Shown piece by piece: positions 1 through 14,200 of a stretch of 64,000 bases of DNA; positions within the stretch are counted from its first letter, which is position 1; each line of letters starts with the position of its first letter. Below the pieces are notes generated by a model, which worked only from the letters and a program-made list of their open reading frames with translations, was not told where the DNA came from and did not search any database. Both the position numbers and the translations under genes were made by a program. This stretch comes from Shinisaurus crocodilurus (Eukaryota > Chordata > Lepidosauria > Squamata > Shinisauridae). The stretch covers positions 5,881,980 to 5,945,979 of the forward strand of contig CM037877.1 of the NCBI GenBank assembly GCA_021292165.1. The letters run 5' to 3'.

Positions 1-853
1 CAGAAGTAAGTTCTTTTGTTTACATGGGCTTACTCCTTAGTATAGGATGTTAAGATTGCAGTCTTCATCATTTAGGGGTGCTCTTATTACAGAAATGTTG
101 AGACAGTTCCTGTGTCTCTACCTGCTTTATTCGCTATTGAAAATCAGAGCGGTTACATAAAATGTTGTAATAAAAATAACCTTCTCCAAACTCTGTGGAT
201 TATAGTGGGGGGAAAGTTTGAACAGGATGTGATATTCTGTGTTCGCCTTCTGCTATTTTTACACTTCACTCAGCTTGTTCAGTTAAAAATAGGGATCCAT
301 CCAACTGCCCATTTTAATCAATAACTAAACTTCCACTAATCTTATTTAGTTATGGCCACTATTTTGCACTTCTCTTTAGTTGCAGGGTTGGCAGCCTAAT
401 AAGTGTAGCAGTGACAATACTGAAATGGAAGCTGCTCTGGAAATTTACAAACTTAAAACATTTGCTCTACTTAAAACTTGAAAGGGGGGGTGGGGCTCAG
501 GTGCGTATGCTGCCGGATTTTGAAGAACTGGTGTAATTCAAAAGCCACAGTGTGTCACTACATTTATTGGGTTGAACTAAAATCACAAAGTAGTGAGCAA
601 GCTTCCAAGTTTTTCAGAACTCAGTAGAGACCCTAGAAATGGAGGAAGACGACCTACCACCTGAAGATGGGACGGGGCTATGTAGGATTACAAATTGTAC
701 AATGCCCAGTTTCACTTCTACTGACCTTTATCTGTTGCACCATCTAAAATTATTCTGCAGATTTGCGAATATAAAGACTACCACGTTTGTCTAACTTCTC
801 TCTTCCTCAAAAGGGACCGTGTGTTCCAATCAGTGTTGGAGACAGAGCCAAGT

Positions 854-893
<40 letters not shown>

Positions 894-1164
894 ATGGGAG
901 GACAGCCAATATTGCTGCTTTGTCTCAGTTCTCCTGATGCAGCCAAAACTCTGCTTTGTACCTAGCACAATCAAACCTAACTAATTCTGCATAACACCTC
1001 CTACACACCATATTAAGACAGTTATACAATGAAAACTTTAAGCTTTTTATCATGCCCAGCTATTTTTCCTCCCCCCACACCATCTCCTTTCTGTTGCTTA
1101 ATACCCAGCCTGAAAGCTTGCTCAGTACTTGGTGACATTTTAGTTGATTCTAATAAAGTGATTA
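1..1164. other. FAM219A intron 1, no gene seen
   Basis: AT-rich intronic sequence with no recognisable exon or transposon apart from an (AC)n run at 855-892. The ATG at 639 (MEEDDLPPEDGTGLCR) opens only a short frame and does not resemble the FAM219A N-terminus. Confidence 0.5.
855..892. repeat. (AC)n microsatellite
   Basis: About 19 AC units. Confidence 0.95.
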
Positions 1165-1172
1165 GTCTACTA

Positions 1173-1307
1173 CAGTGTTTCTCAACCTTGGGTCCCCAGA
1201 TGTTTTTGGCCTACAACTCCCAGCATGCCCCAGCCAGCATAGCTGGCTGGGGCATGCTGGGAGTTGTAGGCCAAAAACATCTGGGGACCCAAGGTTGAGA
1301 AACACTG
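1173..1307. mobile_element. hAT-like palindromic MITE, copy 1
   Basis: 135 bp. It begins CAGTGTTTCTCAACCTTGGG and ends with the reverse complement. The two arms, which carry CCCAGATGTTTTTGGCC and CCAGCATGCCCCAGCC, are nearly perfect inverted repeats. Flanked by exact 8-bp duplications GTCTACTA (1165-1172 and 1308-1315). Confidence 0.93.
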
Positions 1308-2312
1308 GTCTACTATGACTTTATGATTTTTTTCCTAATGGCTTCTAACCAACATGGCTTTGGGGTTTTTTGGGGGGTGGTCTAATGGCTTTTTTCTAAC
1401 CAACACGGCTACATACAACTTCACTAATTCACCATCTTGCATTTGCTATCTCTGGATAAGGGCACATCTAGACATGGTGCGAGAGCCATTATTATAAGTC
1501 TCCTTGTGGGATGGCGCTATTTGGCCCAAAAGGCAACTCACGTTTATCAACAAATAAAATTAAATATTAGAATTTTCCATGGCTTATAAAAAAAAAATAG
1601 TAGGCACTGGGGGGTGAATCGGATTGGGACTGTGGCTCAGAGCAGGTGTTCGCTCTTTCCCCCTTGTGGCTCAGAGCAGGTGTTCGCTCTTTCCCCCTTG
1701 TGTTTTCCTAGTTAAAACAATCCCCCAAGTACTTTTCATGCCATGGGACAAATAGCACTTGAGGGATTTTAATCTGGAAAATGTCATTAGGAGAAGGGTT
1801 AAAGCCCATGCACACACCAGTGTCAAAGTCCCAGTCCAATTCACCACCACCCCCGGCAGGTGCTTTTTTTTTTTTTTTTTAATCTGCAGGAATCCTAATT
1901 TTGGATCTCCCATGTCATGTACAATTGTCACCTAAGTTGCCATGCTATTTTCTGTTCTGTTTTCCCTGAGCCAACCCTTTTTTCCCTTAGGACTACTTCC
2001 TTGCCTGGGCTTCTTCTAAAGTTCTATCTGACCAATGAACTAATCTTGCCCAGGGTGGCCGGGTGGCCGGCCAGATGGGCGATTAATAAATATAAGAAAT
2101 AAATAAATAAAATACTTCTCGGCTAAAATGTATGCTTGGAAGGGAACGATGAGGCTAGGAATCCTCCCCTCCCATCTTGAATTAGAGGAGTGCATACACT
2201 TCTTGCTCCTATGATAGTCCTAATTTGTGGTACCCATGGATCTCTACTTCCTTAGTGGTAGAGCGCAACTAGCTACTCTGGATTAGGCACCAGTACAGAA
2301 CTTGATAAGCTT

Positions 2313-2845
2313 AGACCTGGTTTGCACGTGACAACAACCCTGAACTGTCTGGGTTGAGTGTGGGTTGTTGAATCCTGGGCTGATGTTATGTGTGAACCCA
2401 GAACTATGGGTTAACTTTGGGGTTGTTCACCATGGACAACCCAGGAAGGGAACCCATGGTTTGTTGTTGGGTTGTGAACTTTGGGTTGTTTTAACTATGG
2501 GTTGTCATTATGTGCAAACCCAGAACCATGCGTTGTTTTGCCAGGCTACAGAGGCGATGGGCAACAGTGGTAAAAAACACACAACCCAGCCGCTCTACAT
2601 GCCAGTATTACAGTGCTGCAAAAGCATTAGGGATACAGGGAGGGAGCAGGCTGTATTCCATCTCCAAAATAGATTCACTACCATGGAGCACCGTGGATAG
2701 CGCCTATAAAGCTCAGAATAAAAGCTACAATGGACGAGGAGCCCCACTGACATAGGAGTCAGCAGCCTCCCCTGCAAATCATGGATAAACGCTGGGTGAG
2801 GCAACAACCCATACTCTGGACTGTCGATGCGTGTGAACCAGGTCT
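2313..2845. mobile_element. Probable DNA transposon with AGACCTGGTT ends
   Basis: Left end AGACCTGGTTTGCACG and right end CGTGTGAACCAGGTCT are inverted copies, each followed inward by CAACAACCC/GGGTTGTTG-type motifs. GGGTTG motifs recur through the left half. The superfamily is undetermined and no target duplication was found. Confidence 0.6.
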
Positions 2846-3310
2846 CGCCCCTGGGTGACAGTTGTGTGAGAAGTATGTCTGCTCAGTACTCTCAGCCCCT
2901 GGGTTGCAAGCCTTGTTCCCATCCTAGGTGGACAGTGCTACTTGTGCCACTCAGCTGTCCTCGTGCAGCACTGGGGTCAAGGCCCAAGCAAGGGTTAGCT
3001 TGCACAAGGTAGCAATTGTGGCCTAACGGAAGAGTGTCTGCTTTCCTCTCCCAGCCCCTGAGGCGACACTCATGCAGACACTGGCACACACACACGTGCT
3101 TTATACAGCGCAGCAGCAACACATTCAATGCCCCTCAGTTTCTGCCTGCCCTCCAAAGTAAGTGCACCTAAGACTGTAGCCTCAAAAGCGGGTGGGCAAC
3201 TTCAGGAGGTCCAGGGCCACTTTCGACCTCCTGGGGGCCCCCTGCGGGCCGCACTCCTGCCGCTGCACCTTCGAGTTCAGTGGAGAGGCAGTAGCAGGGG
3301 TGCAGCCTGC

Positions 3311-3311
<1 letters not shown>

Positions 3312-3342
<31 letters not shown>
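3312..3342. repeat. (GT)n microsatellite
   Basis: About 15 GT units. Confidence 0.95.
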
Positions 3343-3343
<1 letters not shown>

Positions 3344-3944
3344 AAAAGTGCCCCCCATAAGTGGTCCACCTCTGCTTTTGAGGCTTCAGTCCTAGGAGCA
3401 CTTACTTGGGAGTAAACTCTACTAAACAGAGTGGGTCTGAGTAAACATACTGCTGCATAGGATTCTTATATGTAAGCTACCTTGGGAGGTTTTTTTTTTA
3501 CCCTAAACGGCAGCCTAAAACTATTTAATTGCAATATACGTAAAAATATCTTACTACAATATAAAATTGCTCTGAAATTTTATTAATATGCTGAATAGTG
3601 GGATTTTATACTCTGAGTTATAGATGATGCATTTTACTTTGTTTTATGTTGTTAAAGCAGTAAAATAAGTTGAGGTTTGATAAAGAAGTCTTGCATATAT
3701 TTCAATTTCCCCCAACATTTCTGTTTTTCCAGGGGGTAACGGGGGCCCTGGGGGGAATGGTGGTTTTCCATGGCTTCAAATTTTGCAGAAATTTAATTGC
3801 TACCCTTACATAAAATGGCATAATCTAGTATTACTCCATGTTGAAGAACTTTACAAGTTCAAGCAATGTTGCCAGTCTACAAATCATGCATTTACACATT
3901 TGTAAGGTAGTCCGTTCAGTTTCTAGTATTTGGGGTGGAAAGAA

Positions 3945-3979
<35 letters not shown>

Positions 3980-3982
3980 CGC
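3945..3982. repeat. (GT)n(GC)n alternating purine-pyrimidine tract
   Basis: About 13 GT units run directly into about six GC units, a Z-DNA-prone composition. Confidence 0.93.
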
Positions 3983-4937
3983 ATGTTAGCCTGCTGTCAT
4001 TTTGTGCCTTGGATTAATTTCCAGAAGAGTAGCAATGCTGGTTGGTAGCAAGAAAAGGCAAAGTGCTGAGGCTCCTTCGGGACTGACAGGTCTGATGTGG
4101 CAGGAGCTTTCAGGGGCAGTATCCACTTTAGATGTTTTTAAAGAATTAAGCTTGTCCACAGCTTTGAAGTTCACACTGCATGTTTTTTAAATGTTTAATT
4201 AGCAATGGGATTGTATGAATTGGCAACATATTTTAGGGGATTTTGTGGAATAGTGTAGCCTACAATTCACTAATTCCAGGATTTTGTGCAGTTGGCCTGG
4301 GGAAATGAACCCTCTGTCTTCTTCCCTTAAGAGAACTTTGGAGCTGAAATATAGCACCTGAGAGAGTCTTAAACATAAGCATAGGAATTAAAAATGATGC
4401 CTTAAGTGAATATAGCGAGGCCATTCACAAGATTCAGTGCCCTCCCATGCATTTCAGTGGGTTTTGCACAGGAGAAGTTCCTGGTGGATTGTGCCCAGTG
4501 CTGGCTATGAATAACGGATTTCATAGATTGTTCACCAAGTCATCACCTTCCTGGCATAACAGTAATGTCAGTCCATTGGAGTGAACTCTGCATTAAGTGT
4601 CTGCATTAAGTGTCTTCTAGGAACTAACGCAAGTCAACCAGAGTATTCTGTACAAGATGGTTTTTTTACCAGCTTTCCCAGTTTAATGGATTTGGGACGT
4701 GGCTATATTTGACCTACAGACCCAGAGATGCAAAACCTCTAGTGCAGTGTTCTGTTTGAAGTTGCTTGGGTGATCCATCATAGAAGTCTGAAGGCCCAAG
4801 CATTTAAAATATAGCAACCTTGACTCAAGGTATACTTAAAAGTCTTTAGACTCCAACCTCTGGAATATAAATCAAGCATGCTTTTACTGCCCCGCCAAAC
4901 ACGGAGACCAACAAACTGTCCCAGCTCTGATTTAGAG

Positions 4938-5049
4938 CAGTGTTCTCCAACCTTGGGTCCCCAGATGTTTTTGGCCTACAACTCCCAGCATGCCCCAGCC
5001 AACTACACTGGGGAGAACACTGGTTGGAGAACAAGGTTGGAGAACACTG
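4938..5049. mobile_element. hAT-like palindromic MITE, rearranged copy 2
   Basis: Same left arm as copy 1. The right arm is replaced by short repeated terminal pieces (GGAGAACACTG and GGTTGGAGAAC units). Target duplication ATTTAGAG at 4930-4937 and 5050-5057 is exact. It lies just upstream of FAM219A coding exon 2. Confidence 0.9.
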
Positions 5050-5132
5050 ATTTAGAGGGTGGGGAAATGTAAAATGATGTGACAGATGCCCTTGTTCAAA
5101 CATGCCTGATGGTTTTATTTTTCTTTCAACAG

Positions 5133-5232
5133 GACCCAACGGCAGCCTCGATCTCTGACAGAGACTGTGACGCAAGAGAGGGGGAGACTGTAGCTATGAA
5201 TTACAAACCATCCCCACTACAAGTGAAACTAG
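5133..5232 (+). CDS. FAM219A: FAM219A coding exon 2
   Basis: The exon opens after a pyrimidine-rich acceptor (ttctttcaacag) in phase 0 and ends with one base of the next codon before donor GTAGGT. It encodes 33 residues beginning [17 protein letters not shown] and ending PSPLQVKL. An hAT-like palindromic element ends 83 bp upstream of the exon, so it lies in or next to the branch-point region. Confidence 0.95.
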
Positions 5233-8200
5233 GTAGGTTTTATGCATCTTTGCAGAAGAACTGGAGGGGCTGTGTAGTTTGGCCACTTGTCTGTGGAGGT
5301 TATGGCAAAGATTCCATGCTCAGTCTAAGCAACTGCAGTGGAACGAAATGGTTTGTTAGGTGTGTTGGTGCCATGTCCCTGCATAACATAAAAAGCAAAC
5401 AGAGCCCAGGGCAGGAGCAGGGCAACAGTAATGACCAAGGGTACAATCCAGAAAGTTAAACACTGTAAATCTAATTGAACTCAGCATGGGTGAAGCATGC
5501 TTAGCTCTCTAGTGGAAATCAGTGGGACTTTATAAAGTGCTTCACTTTGGCTATATTGTGCCCCAGGTATTTCAAAGATAGCCATAGAGAGGCAAGTTGA
5601 GTGACTGTTTACCGGGGACCCCCTGAAGGGAAGTCAAGAAATTGTGAACTTGCGGTGTAGCAAAGCAGCTCTTAGGTTAATGTGCAGAAGGGCTTCACAT
5701 CGACTAGAACATGTTGCCTGGGGAAGTTAACAGCGACTTTTTACCAAATTATTATACTTACGTATCATTGGCAAATTAGCCTTTGTGAAGACCTAGAAAA
5801 CATCTCTTTACTGCAGCCTTTTGTGAATGGCTCGTGTGATTCGCAACGGTTCTCCTCTTAGAAACTGTACACTGAGCTAATCCTCTTTGTACATTGCTTT
5901 ATGAGTGCTCAGCCCTAAAAGCAGCTTATAAAAAATACTTTGAATGACTGCTGTAGTATTGCAGTTACCGTTAGCCTTCATGTTAATTTTACACTATTTG
6001 CTTGGGCACTCTCCTATATGGCTTGTTTTGGGTGACAAGTTGCTTTGAAGGCCAGACACCTTATCTTCTGTTTGGAAAATTGCTTTCATACCATGGTGAA
6101 TTACATAGTCTTTGATGGTAAAGGGCATAAGGTCTCATCTCAACAGATGCAAGGCATGAAATTAATACTGCCTAGCAGTGAAAACAAGTCAGAGTTAAGA
6201 GGAGACAAAAGATATAAAAATAGGTCCATATTAGCAACATTTCTGAAAGTCTCTTTTGTCAAGCAGCAGACTTGGGGGGGGGGGGTGTATGAGTGAAATT
6301 CCCCAAAGGGCACAAACTGTAATAATGAAGTTTATGCCATCTGTGTGGAACTTCTGGTTTCTAATGAATCCACTGACTTAAATTCACCCTTGCTCAATAT
6401 TATATGATTGTCTGATGAAGAAATCGGATGACACAACAAAGTAAAATGCACATTATATCTCATGTTAAAAGGGTAGTTCTAGTCCCAGAAGGAAAGTGGA
6501 AGCAGGTAAGAACTTCCACATGTAGTACCACAAACTCACAATGCGTCATAATGCTTAACATTTGTATAGCACATCCGTGTGTTCAAAGTGCTTCACATGC
6601 ATTATCTCAATAATCCGTAGGCCAATCCTGGAAAGGTAGATAGGTATTATCCCCATACTGCAGATCTGGGGCTGAGATGGAGAGTGTGACTTGTTTAAGG
6701 CCACCTCATGAATTCAGAGCAACTGTGATTTGAACTGGGAACTTCTTGGTTCCCCGCTCAGTGTCTTAATCACTTGCTCTCATGGCTTTTAGATTTGTTC
6801 TCCTTCCTCACTTCCTCCCTCGTTTCCCAGTGTGGATTTTCACCTGGCTTTTTGCTTGTCCTCTTACTTTCGCTGTAAGGAAATCCAGAGTTTAATGAGT
6901 GGTTAAGAAATGCTCCCACTCCCCCACCCCACCCCCAAAGTTGGAATTGTACAATACGGTGACATTTCTTTGCTGTACCTTACGCAGTGAGTTGAGTAAA
7001 TCAAAGTAACTATGGGTCCCCCAGTGTTGATGTGCTACAAACTTGTCTTATGCTCATGCTGGAACACTGAAGTATTATGTATTAGACTACAGGCTCTAGA
7101 CCAGGGGTTCTCAACCGGGGGGAATTCCCCCCAGGGGGGGAATGTTAGGGTTTCAGGGGAGGAATTGGGACCACAGACTCAAACTGTTGGAATACTGATC
7201 TTTCTACAACTTACAATTCTACAGGTTGTACATAATCTACAGGACATCACACCTTATTGTATGGCACAGATTAAGTCAGACAATCTTGGAAAGGGGGGAA
7301 TGACATTCTGGCATGGGGCAAAAAAGGTTGAGAACCACTGCTCTAGACAGAAATCTTGGCTGTGTATATTTATTTATTTATTTTAAGATTATTTTTAGGC
7401 CAACTTTAAAGGTAGAACCCTTTCAAGGTGGTGTACAAAATAAAAATCATGCAAAATGGATACTAATTAAAAACATACTCAATCTATAAAAACAGATTAC
7501 CCTTAAAATAAATAAAAACAGAACTTACCAATAAAACCAGCAGCCCAGACATTATGGGAAGGCCAGCAAAAACAGGTGAGTTTCCAGAGCTTTCCTGAAG
7601 ACCTGCAAAGAAGAGGCCTGATGAGCTCCCAATGGAAGCTGATTCCAAAGGTGCAGGGACCACCACTGAGAAGGCCCTCTCCCACCAGCAAGCACTATCC
7701 ATGCTTGGGGGCAGGCAAGTGAGAAGGGCCTTTGTTGATGACATCAGAGTGTGGGCAGGCAGGTACTGGAGAAGGCTGTTCTTCAAGGAGTTTGGGCGTA
7801 ACCAATTTAAGGCTGTAAAGTTTAAAACCAGCACACTTCATCGGGTTCGGAGAAGCTCTGGCAGTCAGTGCAGCTGTTATTAATGTCTGTCTTACACTTT
7901 TCTAGGGCTACTTTTAAAGTGCTTTGATTGTCTATGTCATATACACGCAACCTGGGGACCGCATGCAGCCCTTGGCTGCTCTATGTGGAACCTGCCAGAG
8001 CCCGGCATGCCCGCCCACTTCCCCAATTGCCCAGCTGATCAGCCATCAGCCAAGGGGCAGAGAGCATATCAGCATCAGCGATGTGAGCGATCGCCATTTC
8101 CTCTGTGCTAAAAGCAGTGGAAAAACAGCAGTCTAGCTCTGGATCACTGGAGGGTGGGAGAGGCTATTAGGCTTGTCCCCTCCCAGTGATTGCAATGGAG

Positions 8201-11200
8201 AGGTGCTGCATAATGCAGGATAAGGCACCTCTTTTTAGCACTGATGGTTCCATCGGAAATCATGAGCTGGAGAGCTATAACTAAATTAATGGGGAAATGT
8301 ATGTAAAAAATTTTTTGCGTGGAATTAATATGATTACTGAACCCCCGATCTCCAGAAGGTGTTTTTCATTCCCACACTTCAACAGGAACTGTTTTCATTT
8401 GTTAAAACTTTAAACAAAACCTACCTCACAGGGTTGTTGTGAGGATAACATGGAGAGGAGGAGGAGGGTTATGTAAGTCGCCTTGGGTTCCTTTCAGGAA
8501 AAAAGGCGGGGTACAAATATAATAAATAAATAAAGCCATATGGACTAGAGTTGTGTACATTTTTAAATGAAAACCAAACCATGCTCAGCTCACGCAAGAA
8601 GCTCTGCACTGAGTTGCCTAGTTCAGAATTGCTTTGGTGCATAATTCCCCCTGTGCAGTGTTGGTGGCATCCCAGGCTTTTGTGATCTCGGGTTAATGAA
8701 TTGTCTTTGCTCTTTTTAAAGGCTGTCTTCATAGTTGTCAACGAAGTGATGCGTGTGGGGAAGTAGCAAGGAGATGGCACCGGCTGCCTTTGCATGTGTC
8801 ATGTGGCCGCCGTACTGCAGTCTTGTCTATTCAGTGTTATTGATCCATCAGGGTACTAAATTGCTCTGCTGACTGGAAGTGGAAATAAGGGAAGGAAACA
8901 CTAATCATTGCCCAGTCAGAATGTGACACAGTCCCAGCATTAAAGATAATGGCCTCACGGTCATGTCTTGATGGTTTCAAACCTTGGTTGATGGATCCCC
9001 GCTGGGGGGCACAAATTGCCCGCTCTTCCCCTCAGTGTCACTCATCATTCCTCGAGTGTTAGGTCTCTGGCCATTATGCTAAATCAGCCTTCCCCAATTT
9101 GATGCCCTCCAGATGTGTTAAACTACAATTCCCAGCATTCCTGAACGTTGGCCTTTCTGGTCTGGGCTGATGGGAGCTGAAGCCCAAAACATCTGGGGGG
9201 CACCAGGTTGGGGAAGACTGTGCTAAATAAAGGCACCACCACAATTGGGGAGGGGGGCTATGATTAAGTTTTGACTATATCCAAGAGCAGCATTGCTGTG
9301 AATTTTGTGCCCTGACTAACTTCAGTCTCATTGATTTCAATGGCTCTACTCTAAATATGACCAGGTCTGGATCCAGCCCATAATGCTTAAACTCAGAAGC
9401 TGGCTTGTTTTTCATCCTGCTTTGTGCGTGACGTTCCAAGGGCCATCTGTCTGGCCCCGGTGGGAGACGGGATTATTAGCTAGATCAGGGCTCTCCAACC
9501 TTGGGCTCCCAGATGTTGCTGGCCTACAGCTCTCAGTATACCCAGCCAGCGAGGCTAATGGCAAGGGATTCTGGGAGCTGTAGTCCACCTACATCTGGGG
9601 ACCCAAGTTTGGAGAGCCCTGAGCTAGATAAACCTTTGGTGTGATCAACAAGAACAATTGTTCTCTGAAGAGAAAGGGCCATAGCTCTGCGGTAGAGTAC
9701 ACACTTCCATGCAAAAGATGGAAGGTTCAGTGCCTGGCATCTCCAGGTAGAGCAGGGAAAGACCCCTGTCTGAAACCTTGGTGTGCCACTGCCAGTCAGT
9801 GCAGAGAAGAGAATACTGAGCTAGATACAGTAATAAATAAGTAATTAATAGGTGGACCAATGGTCTGACTCAGTATAAGGCAGCTTCCTGTGTTCTTGAG
9901 AGGTTCATGGAAAAAGCAGTAAGTGGCTGGACAAATCAATGCCTTTTTTGTTGATGCCTTCAGTGCTCAAATGTTCCTAGCCTCTTCTGTAATAGGGCAA
10001 TTTGTGTTGATCAGCTATTTTGGGGATTTGTGGATGGATGCTTTTTTTTAAGGGATGCTATAGTTCATCTGCAGAGTCCTGGGCTTGTAGCTCCTATCTC
10101 TAAAGCTGCCGCTGATCTTGTCCTTCATTGCATCCTTTTATAAAGGTACAGTTCTCTTCCCTTGGAGCTCTCCTTCTCTTGTAACCCTTTCTGTTCCTTT
10201 AGGTCAAAGAATGTACTTTGGAGAGCAGCGCCGCTTAACTTTCTCCCGTACCACCACTAAAAGTGACCCCTCTCACGGATGGAAGGGCGGGCTGGGCATG
10301 AAAGTAAATAAACAAAAGGCTCCCGTCCCACGATACTGCCTGAGCCTGACACTGTGCGTCCTGGCAGAGGAACATTTAGAGCAGCCTTCCACAACCTAGC
10401 GCCCTCTAGATGTTTCGGGCTACAATGCCCATCATCCCCAGACAGCCTGGCCTGTGGATGATGGGAGTTGTAGACTAACACACCTGGAGGGCACCTGGTT
10501 GGGGGTGGCTGGTTTAGATAGGCATGGGCTGTTTGGCCTCCCTGCTACCACAACCTGCCTGGTTCTTCTGAGTGGGTCCTGTGCTTTTTCTGCCAGGTAA
10601 GGCGTCCTCTTCAGTTCGTCGTGTTAGTGACCCATCTAGAGAAAGCCATCCTGCAGCTGAGAAGACCCTTTTGCACATTAAAGCTGATCAATACACGAAT
10701 GAACTAAATTGATGGCAGGTATAACGTAATAGCTTTGCAGTATTAAGGGAGGATAACCAACCATCCTGCTTGCTGTGCCTCAAATCGCATCTTAAAGGTG
10801 ATCAAATGGAGTTTTCTCCTTGGCATTGTTGCTGTTTGAAATGGAACTTATTTGATTTGTTCTGTGCACCGAGACAATATTGCTCTTCCAAGGTGGTATT
10901 TGGGGAGCTTCATAACACTTGGCTCATAATCTCAAGGCTGGGTTCTCCAGTGGTGGGTAAACTTGTTAGATTTCACTTCCAGAACCTTAAAAGGGTCACC
11001 TGCCCTAAGGAAGATTAATTTTCGTGGCAGGCCTGGCCTTTTATCCAGGACACGTTTTTTGAATCCCCTGGGCTGACATTCATTTTCCTCCTGCAGGGTA
11101 TTCATTAGAAAGTGAGACTGAAATTAGATCTCAGATTGCATTTCCAACAAAAGCCTGGGCTACAAGAATGAACTTTTGGGTTAATGCAGTCGTCTTTCAC

Positions 11201-14200
11201 CTCTGGAGACCTGGCTCAGGTTAACGATTAATGAATGAGTAATGAACGAGGTGCGGTGTTCACCTTACTTTTTTCTCACCCTCTGGGAGTGGTTGCCTGA
11301 ATTGTGGAAGAAGGCAGTTGGACATATTGCTACAATTTGCATTTGTTTTCAAAAGTTACATGTGAGGTTTAAAATTTAAATGTTGCATCTCTTTGAGTTC
11401 TGTATCTCATGTCCAAGGCATGCCCACTGGCATATTCTCCATAACTATGAAGCTCTTTTTCCTGGGTGGTTCTTTCGTTTTATTACCATCTATGAAGGGA
11501 GGGTAGACAGTGCATTTCTGGCCCTGAGACCACACTCTGGAGAGTAGGGCCACATTGCCCATTGCCCCATGTTGCTATGGGATGCTACTGGTGATCCCTG
11601 TCATATACTAGCTCTTTAGCACAACATGACATTTCAGCTTTTAATTCCGATTGAAACCTGGTCATGTGCTCTAACAGCAGCATATCTTTTCTGAGCAAGC
11701 TGATCATGTATATAATGCAAGCTACTTGCTCCTTATTCCACATATTAAAGGGCTTTTAAGCCCTTTGAAGAAACCAGAGCCATAAACAATTCAGACAAGC
11801 TAGAAGTGCTGATGGTAAGTTTAGCCAGACATGGAAGTGGCATTTGGCCTTTTCTAGAAGTGGTTACACTACTTCTTAAGGATTTATTTTCAGAGCTATG
11901 GGTACTATTAGAGCTGGCTTCTACACGGATGCCAGCAGTGTTTGTGGCATGCCACTTCTTTTACTCTGAGGTGCCAGATGCATTCTGTCTTGGGGAGAGA
12001 GAATGATCTTGCCGGAGTTCTTCATGCTTTTGTAATATCTGGATTGGATTATTGTTGTTGAAAAGTATTCAGAAATGTCATCTAGGGATGCATGAGCATC
12101 CTTTGTCCGCTCCAAGTGAGAATGCACAAATGATTAATTTCTTGCACAAGCTTAAAGCAAGCACATGCAAAACACCCAGGGGTGCTCAAGGCACCTGCTG
12201 GCACCTTTCGTGGCAATGGATGCGTGTAACATCATGTTTTCACCTGGCACATGGGGACATGAATTCCCCAGCACGCCTTAGTGAGCACATGGTGCTTTTC
12301 TGAGAACCCGGAGTCTCCAGCTCTCACCTATACCACCTCCCCCTCCTTCTTTCCCAGATTGGCTTTGAGAGGGCAAAGGAAGTGGGAGAAGACGGCAATG
12401 AAGATGGTGGCAGAGGCTTGAGGTGTGGTTCGAGCAGGGCATACGTCTCCTCCCATATTTACCCAGCCAGACCTCAAGGTCATCATCTGAGGCCCTCCTC
12501 CAAGTACTCCCACCAAATGAGATGGGTGGCTATAAGAGAGAAGGCCTTTTCAGTGGGGGCACCTTGTCTGTGGAATGCCCTCCCCAGAGAGGCTCTCCTG
12601 GCACCTGTGTTATAGTCTTTTTCAGGATCCAGGAAAGATCTTTTAAGTTTTCCTTGCGTTTTAGCTTTTTAGTATTTTTAGCTCAGTGCACTTTTATTTT
12701 GCTGCTAGTTTTACTTTGGTTTTATGTGCTGTATTGTGTTTACTCTTTACTGCTCACTTTATCTTGTTTTATTACGTGCTGTTTCAATTCATTGTTTACC
12801 GTAATTCTTTTGTTTTTTGTGTTTTTTATGTATTGTACACCACTGACTGAGAACTTGGGTTATCCAGCAGTTTAGAAGTGTAATAAATAACGCTAAGGGT
12901 GATGCTAAAGATAGATCTATGTTGCTTATTTCTCTTGTTTCAGTGAAACAATGGAGAGCCACTGGCTAGCATGTGGGGTTTGGACTAGTCTTCAAAAACC
13001 GACGCAGCCATGGACTTGCTAGTGGGGCTGCTGTATGCTGCAAAACTGCAGAAATACATAAACCGTGCAAAATTTGGTATTGGGTACTGAATTAAATTTC
13101 CTTAGAATCAGACCTTTTGTAAACAAAACAAACCCAGTTTCTAGCCCTTATAGCTGCAAAGGTATGGCTGAATGTGTGTGGGCAATGCCTGCTGACATCT
13201 CAAACCAGAGCAGGGGCTGAATAAGACTCTTGGTGGTTGGGGACAGGATGTGCCCCCATACCACCCCAATAACGAGCAGAACAAAACAAATCACACCGAT
13301 ACGTTTAATTTCCATAATACATATCTGTTGCAGGTGGTTAATATTTCGATCCTGGAGTACACACAGTTCTGCTTGCTTGAGTTATACTCCTGCCTCAACT
13401 TACCATATGCGGAAAATAAATATTCATGATTAATCCCACAGTGATAAATGATTAAGCCACTCTGCATCGCTAAAGGCTAGAACAAAGAAGGAGAGAATAA
13501 GGATTTTCCTTGGGCTGTTTATGCACTTTCAGCTAGAAACAGGGTTAAGGAAAAAGGAATGAATAAATACCATAAGGGTCCTTTATTACATACGTTAATA
13601 GTTACATATAATGACACACAAATAATAAAAATCCCAATGGGCCTAATACTGTGAGACATGCAATCATAATTCAAATGCGCTTTGACACAAAGACCCGGTT
13701 CACACGATCGCAGTGTGGTTAACAAGCCACGTGTGCTGGCCAGATTTCCATAATTACCCTTGCTGGTGCGGCTTGCCATGTCGTCCGAACACAGCCAGCA
13801 TGGCTCGTTTGAGGGGGAAGCAACCCTCAGATGACCCATGAGCTGTTGTTGGTTGTTCAGACAACATGGCAAGCCGCACCAGTTTGGGGGAAGGCTGGGC
13901 TGCTTTAAAAGATGGAAGACAAAGCATTTCTCGCCGAACACCTGTTGGAAGCGACTGCCGTTCGCGAAACTGGTGAAAGGAACCAGTTTTAGAGTAGTGC
14001 CTTAATGATATAGGAGGCTGCCTGACACAGTCTTTGTCTAGGTACCCTCCTGGATCTTGCTGCAGCCCAGCTGACGATCTGGCTGAAGGTGCCCCTTAAT
14101 TTTGCACTGCCTTGCATGGAAGAATACAGAAAGGGCAGCGGTCGCAGAGCTGCACAGCTCTGCTTCTGTTCTGTCCTGCTCCTTCCACTGCTCGAGAGGG

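Noticed and set aside
2340..2510. Interstitial telomere-like repeat (GGGTTG-rich)
   Set aside because: The motifs are irregular and not tandem TTAGGG; they lie within an element with AGACCTGGTT inverted ends.
1..5132. First coding exon of FAM219A
   Set aside because: No frame resembles the conserved N-terminus and no CpG-rich promoter is visible; it should lie upstream of the window.
9668..9760. A functional tRNA gene
   Set aside because: A and B boxes are present, but there is no cloverleaf, and the sequence continues into a SINE body.
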